Origin: Persebacter sp965221835
Lineage (GTDB): Bacteria > Pseudomonadota > Gammaproteobacteria > Tethybacterales > Persebacteraceae
Assembly (NCBI GenBank): GCA_965221835.1
Contig: OZ244916.1
Span: 1,860,001-1,924,000 of the forward strand
Reading direction: 5' to 3'
Length of the DNA: 64,000 nt
The notes under the pieces are model-generated. The model did no database searches and was not told the origin of the DNA. It was given only the letters and a program-made list of their open reading frames with translations. The translations under genes were made by a program, and so were the position numbers. Below, piece by piece: positions 60,777 through 64,000 of this stretch (position 1 is its first letter; every line of letters starts with the position of its first letter).

Positions 60777-61901
60777 TTATTTCAATTCCAGCAACAATTG
60801 CGCGGCGTCCGGTGCGACTTCGCCGGTGTCGTTAAACCGCCGTTTGGCGGCGAGGAGTTGTTCAAAAACTGTTTGCGACTCGGCGCGCCGGTTCAATTCG
60901 CGCAACATCACAACCGCCTGTTCCCATGCGGCGAAGTTGGACGGATCGCTTTCCACCGCATCCCGGTAAAACGACAACGCCCGCGCCGGGCTGGAATGGG
61001 TGTCGCCCAATATCGTGTATATTTGGGAACGGCGCGCGCCGGTTAACAATTTGTCATCTTCTAACGCGACTTGAAAATATTCTACGGCTTTTTCGGTGCG
61101 CCCTTCTTCTAGCGCGCTGTTGCCGTAATGTAAATTGGCGACCGGATTTTTCGGATTGATGCGGGCGAGCATGCGCGCGATTTTATCTGCATCTTTTGTT
61201 TTTTGCCGCGCGGTTTCAATGTCGTATAAGGTTTCCCACGCTGCTACATTTTTAACATCCAGCCGCACGACATGCCGGTGCGCGGTATAGCGAGTCGCAA
61301 AATCGGCACCGGCAATATCCAGCACGGCGGCGTATTGCTGCCAGCGATTTAAATCATTGACATATTCTCCCGACCCCAGCGCGATTTCCAATCCTTCTAT
61401 CATTTCCGATTCCCATCCCGGCGGACGCAAAATCCACAGCATATCTGCAAGTTTTGTTCGCAGTGCGGCGTTTTGCGGGTGCAATGCAACCGCTTTGCGA
61501 TAGGCGTTTTCGGCGAGTTCCCATTCTTTGATTTCGTTGTAAGAATCGCCGACCGATTCTATGATTCGCACATCTTTTTGTTCCGACAACTCCCACGCCC
61601 GCAAAAAAGCGTCCGCCGCCGGTTGCGATTCGTCTCGCCCTTTGTGCGCGATTCCGAGATAGCGCCACGCTTCGCTTTCGCCGGGAAACTCCGCCGTCCA
61701 TTTTTGCGCGAAGGCGAGGAGTTTGTCCCAATCTTCCGATTCCAAATAAATGTTCGCGCGTTGCATAGGCGTTGCAATAACGCCGGTTTCCAATGCTTCA
61801 ATTACATCCGATGAAACATCTTGTGCGGCGGCGGTGAATGACAACGCGACTGCTGCCGCTGTTAGCGCGATACGATGGAGAATTTTTATGGTTGCAGACA
61901 T
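60777..61901 (-). CDS. Periplasmic TPR-repeat protein
   Basis: A 374-residue protein with a signal peptide (MSATIKILHRIALTAAAVALSFTAAAQ) and about seven TPR-like repeats (ESEAWRYLGIAHKGRDESQPAADAFLRAWELSE; EWELAENAYRKAVALHPQN; AVEYFQVALEDDK). TPRs bind proteins; no enzyme motif is seen. It ends next to the tRNA-Ser and begins 7 bp after the rsmI stop, so it may be co-transcribed with rsmI. Confidence 0.8.
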   Translation of the reverse strand: MSATIKILHRIALTAAAVALSFTAAAQDVSSDVIEALETGVIATPMQRANIYLESEDWDKLLAFAQKWTAEFPGESEAWRYLGIAHKGRDESQPAADAFLRAWELSEQKDVRIIESVGDSYNEIKEWELAENAYRKAVALHPQNAALRTKLADMLWILRPPGWESEMIEGLEIALGSGEYVNDLNRWQQYAAVLDIAGADFATRYTAHRHVVRLDVKNVAAWETLYDIETARQKTKDADKIARMLARINPKNPVANLHYGNSALEEGRTEKAVEYFQVALEDDKLLTGARRSQIYTILGDTHSSPARALSFYRDAVESDPSNFAAWEQAVVMLRELNRRAESQTVFEQLLAAKRRFNDTGEVAPDAAQLLLELK

Positions 61902-61908
61902 TTTTTAA

Positions 61909-62751
61909 TTATAAATCATCGCGCGGCGTTCGGGCAAGACGGCGGCGATAGTAAGACGCCGCGGAATCGCCGGTGAAGCGGGCGACAATTTTCGCCGCCC
62001 GCCTTGGCGGCAGTTCCGCCGCCAATGTTTCAAACAACAAATCGCCGGCGAGTGATAGCGGTGCGCGCCCCGGCGATTCCACCAAAATCGCAAACTCGCC
62101 GCGCGCGGGAATTTCGCCGGTTTGCAATTTTTCTGCCATTTCCGCCAGCGATGATTCTTCAATTTGTTCGTGCAGTTTTGTCATTTCGCGTCCGATAACA
62201 GCGCGCGCGTTGTCGCCCAAAATGTCGCGCAGTTGCGAGATGAGTGTCGCAATCCGGCGCGGCGATTCGAACAACACGACGGCGCCCGCGAAAGACGGAA
62301 TGGTTGCCAGAAAACTTTTGCGCGCCGCTGCCGCACGCGGCGGAAAGCCGAAAAAATGCACCGCGGATTCTGTACCCGCCGCCGCCAAAAGACAAGTTAA
62401 AGCGGATGCGCCCGGCACGGACGATATGCGAATTTGCGCCGCCCGCGCCATTCGTACGAGTTTCGCGCCGGGGTCGGAAATGCCGGGTGTGCCGGCATCC
62501 GACAAATACGCCGCCTGTTTTGCCGTCTGCATTTGCCGAATCAATTCTTGCGCCGCGCGCGATTCGTTGTGTGCGCGCAGCGACATAACTTTTTTTCCGC
62601 CGATGCCGTGTGCGGCGAGAAGTTGCCGCGCGCGCCGCGTATCTTCGGCGGCGAGAAGCGGCGTTTGCGCGAGAATATCCAGCGCGCGCATGGAAATGTC
62701 GCGCAAGTTGCCGACGGGCGAGGCAATTAGATATAAAATAGGTTTATGCAT
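61909..62751 (-). CDS. rsmI: 16S rRNA 2-O-ribose cytidine-1402 methyltransferase
   Basis: A 280-residue tetrapyrrole-methylase-fold enzyme: LYLIASPVGNLRDISMRALDIL, AEDTRRARQLLAAHGI, YLSDAGTPGISDPGAKLVR, SVPGASALTCLLAAAG, FFGFPPR. It methylates C1402 in the decoding centre. The ATG (62751-62749) lies in the palindrome ATGCAT shared with the divergent lpoA-like gene. Confidence 0.95.
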   Translation of the reverse strand: MHKPILYLIASPVGNLRDISMRALDILAQTPLLAAEDTRRARQLLAAHGIGGKKVMSLRAHNESRAAQELIRQMQTAKQAAYLSDAGTPGISDPGAKLVRMARAAQIRISSVPGASALTCLLAAAGTESAVHFFGFPPRAAAARKSFLATIPSFAGAVVLFESPRRIATLISQLRDILGDNARAVIGREMTKLHEQIEESSLAEMAEKLQTGEIPARGEFAILVESPGRAPLSLAGDLLFETLAAELPPRRAAKIVARFTGDSAASYYRRRLARTPRDDL

Positions 62752-62754
62752 CCG

Positions 62755-64000
62755 ATGAAAAAGTTTGCGGCGTTTGCGGCGGCGTTGTCTCTTTGTTTTC
62801 CCGCCGCCGGACAAAGCGATCCGTTGGTGGATTTGTTGCAGCGGCGCGATTATGACCGCGATGCTATTTTACGGCAATTTCCGTCCGATTTGTCTCCCGC
62901 CGATTTGGAAACCCGCGCGCAATCCGATTCGGACGCGCCCGATAACTCGCAAAACGCCGCCCCTGACAATCTTTTTCGCGCCGATGACGAAAACGCCCCG
63001 CCCGAATTTTTGCCGTTTGCACCGCTGCCTTCGGCGAAATCGGCGGACAATATCGCGCTGGTGTTGCCGACTTTGGCGGACGGAATTGCGGGGCGGGCGG
63101 CGCAAAACTTTTATCGCGGTTGCGCACATGTCGCGGGCGGTGCGACAATTAGTTTATACGCTTTTGATGGCGCATCCGGCGAGGCGGTGCGAAGTTATGC
63201 GGCGGCGATTGAGCAAGGTGCGGCGGCGGTAGTCGGTCCGATGTTGAAAAAAAATGTCGGCGCGTTGCTGGCGCAATATCCGCAAACTTCCGTTCGCACT
63301 TTGCTTTTGCAACCCGGGCGCGGCGAGGGCTATTTTGCGATGAGTTTGGATTCGGCACGGGAAGCGGCGGATCTTGCGGCACTTTTGCGCGACCGTTTTG
63401 CCGATTCATTAGTTGTGGAGCAGGCGGGGGCGCGCGGTGCGGCGTTGCGAATCGCGTTTGAAAAACAATGGACGGCGGCGGGCGGCGTTGCGCCGGGGCG
63501 TTTTATGGTGCGCGATGAAAATCGCGATTGGACAAGATTGTTTGACATGCTGAAAGCCCGCGGCGAAGATGCCGAAAATGCGGACAAAACGCCGCAACCC
63601 CCCGCGGTGATTTTCGCCGCCGGGGATGGCGATTTTGCGGGAAAAACGCGCGGATTCGCCCCGCAACAATATCCGGTTTTTACGGTCAGTACCGCCAACA
63701 CCGGCGCAAATGCCAAATCGCCGCTGTTTCTGGAAAATTTAGGATTTATGGAAATGCCGTGGTTTGTCGGATTGGACGATTCGCTGGCGGCGTTTGATTT
63801 GCCCGCCGTCCGCACTTTGCCGTTTGTGCGGCAGCGTTTTTTTGTGTTGGGGGCGGATGCTTGTCGCGCCGCATTAAGATCCCCGGCGTGGCGTGAAGGA
63901 TGGGCGATGCGCGGACTCGCGGGCGGCTGGCGATTGCAAAATGGCGTGTTTGTTCGCGCGGGAACGCTCGCCGCCTATCGCGCCGGACGATTGCAGACGT
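62755..64000 (+). CDS. lpoA: LpoA/LppC-family penicillin-binding protein activator (3-prime end outside window)
   Basis: An open frame of 415 codons running off the window. It has a signal peptide (MKKFAAFAAALSLCFPAAGQ), a short acidic linker, then a periplasmic-binding-protein-like domain: NIALVLPTLADGIAGRAAQNFYRG, AIEQGAAAVVGPMLKK, PQPPAVIFAAGDGDFA. Conserved divergence from rsmI (yraL-yraM order) supports LpoA, an activator of PBP1a. It is much shorter in its N-terminal part than enteric LpoA, and Cys15 lies in a poor lipobox (LSLC). An in-frame ATG at 62746 is an alternative start. Confidence 0.75.
   Translation, partial: MKKFAAFAAALSLCFPAAGQSDPLVDLLQRRDYDRDAILRQFPSDLSPADLETRAQSDSDAPDNSQNAAPDNLFRADDENAPPEFLPFAPLPSAKSADNIALVLPTLADGIAGRAAQNFYRGCAHVAGGATISLYAFDGASGEAVRSYAAAIEQGAAAVVGPMLKKNVGALLAQYPQTSVRTLLLQPGRGEGYFAMSLDSAREAADLAALLRDRFADSLVVEQAGARGAALRIAFEKQWTAAGGVAPGRFMVRDENRDWTRLFDMLKARGEDAENADKTPQPPAVIFAAGDGDFAGKTRGFAPQQYPVFTVSTANTGANAKSPLFLENLGFMEMPWFVGLDDSLAAFDLPAVRTLPFVRQRFFVLGADACRAALRSPAWREGWAMRGLAGGWRLQNGVFVRAGTLAAYRAGRLQT

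Overview
The window looks like chromosomal DNA of a Gram-negative proteobacterium, most likely a gammaproteobacterium. The evidence is synteny: rsmI divergent from an lpoA-like gene, argC followed by a coiled-coil membrane protein, yfhL-coaD-rsmD, hemX-hemY, ybgC-tolQRA, and Trm112-kdsB. It makes LPS (kdsB), respires with a cbb3 oxidase (ccoNOQP), and carries sulfite-oxidising (soeA-like), molybdopterin and pyruvate-carboxylase type functions. Genes are packed into co-oriented runs with ATGA or TAATG overlaps. The gaps between runs are full of palindromes and tandem repeats, and the ankyrin-repeat and Cys-rich surface proteins would fit a host-associated or particle-associated life. I cannot name the species.

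Layout. 1-2.3 kb: azlCD-type exporter, biotin carboxylase (pycA-like), tRNA-Ala. 2.4-4.4 kb: first Cys-rich/beta-barrel surface protein and mosaic palindromic elements. 4.4-8.3 kb: mutY and a soeA-like molybdoenzyme. 8.3-8.9 kb: 59-bp tandem array. 8.9-12.6 kb: GT2-GtrA glycosyltransferase and gyrA (minus strand). 12.8-16.6 kb: Yip1 protein and ccoNOQP. 16.6-21.3 kb: accessory island with a broken REP-associated transposase next to a REP-like doublet, two secreted ankyrin proteins, a small lipoprotein and two zinc-ribbon proteins. 21.4-33.4 kb: housekeeping block (lpdA, ruvB, ybgC-tolQRA; convergent yfhL-coaD-rsmD-cpoB-pal-tolB; yqeY, rpsU, moaD, mobB, smr, trxB). 33.4-36.7 kb: second surface protein, flanked on both sides by the mosaic elements. 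36.7-43.2 kb: Trm112, frameshifted kdsB, lipB, an IS30-family element inside a 44-bp repeat array, comM, hemW, rdgB. 43.2-51.7 kb: groESL, tandem copies of the betB tail, betB, hemX-hemY-hemL. 52.3-60.6 kb: a stand-alone alpha operon (rpsM-rpsK-rpsD-rpoA-rplQ) running into rplM-rpsI-argC-coiled coil protein, then pyrF and the pyruvate carboxylase B-type subunit. 60.7-64 kb: tRNA-Ser, TPR protein, rsmI, and an lpoA-like gene cut by the window end.

The most unusual content is a two-member family of large surface proteins. Each has a nearly identical signal peptide, a Cys-rich EGF-like stalk, a hydrophobic segment and a C-terminal beta-barrel ending in Phe. A decayed third promoter-and-leader copy lies upstream of rdgB. 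The two full genes sit among dRS3/NIME-like inverted-repeat elements like those that flank variable surface genes in Neisseria. Alongside this is a REPtron-like locus (REP-associated transposase plus REP doublet) and many tandem duplications both in intergenic DNA and inside genes.
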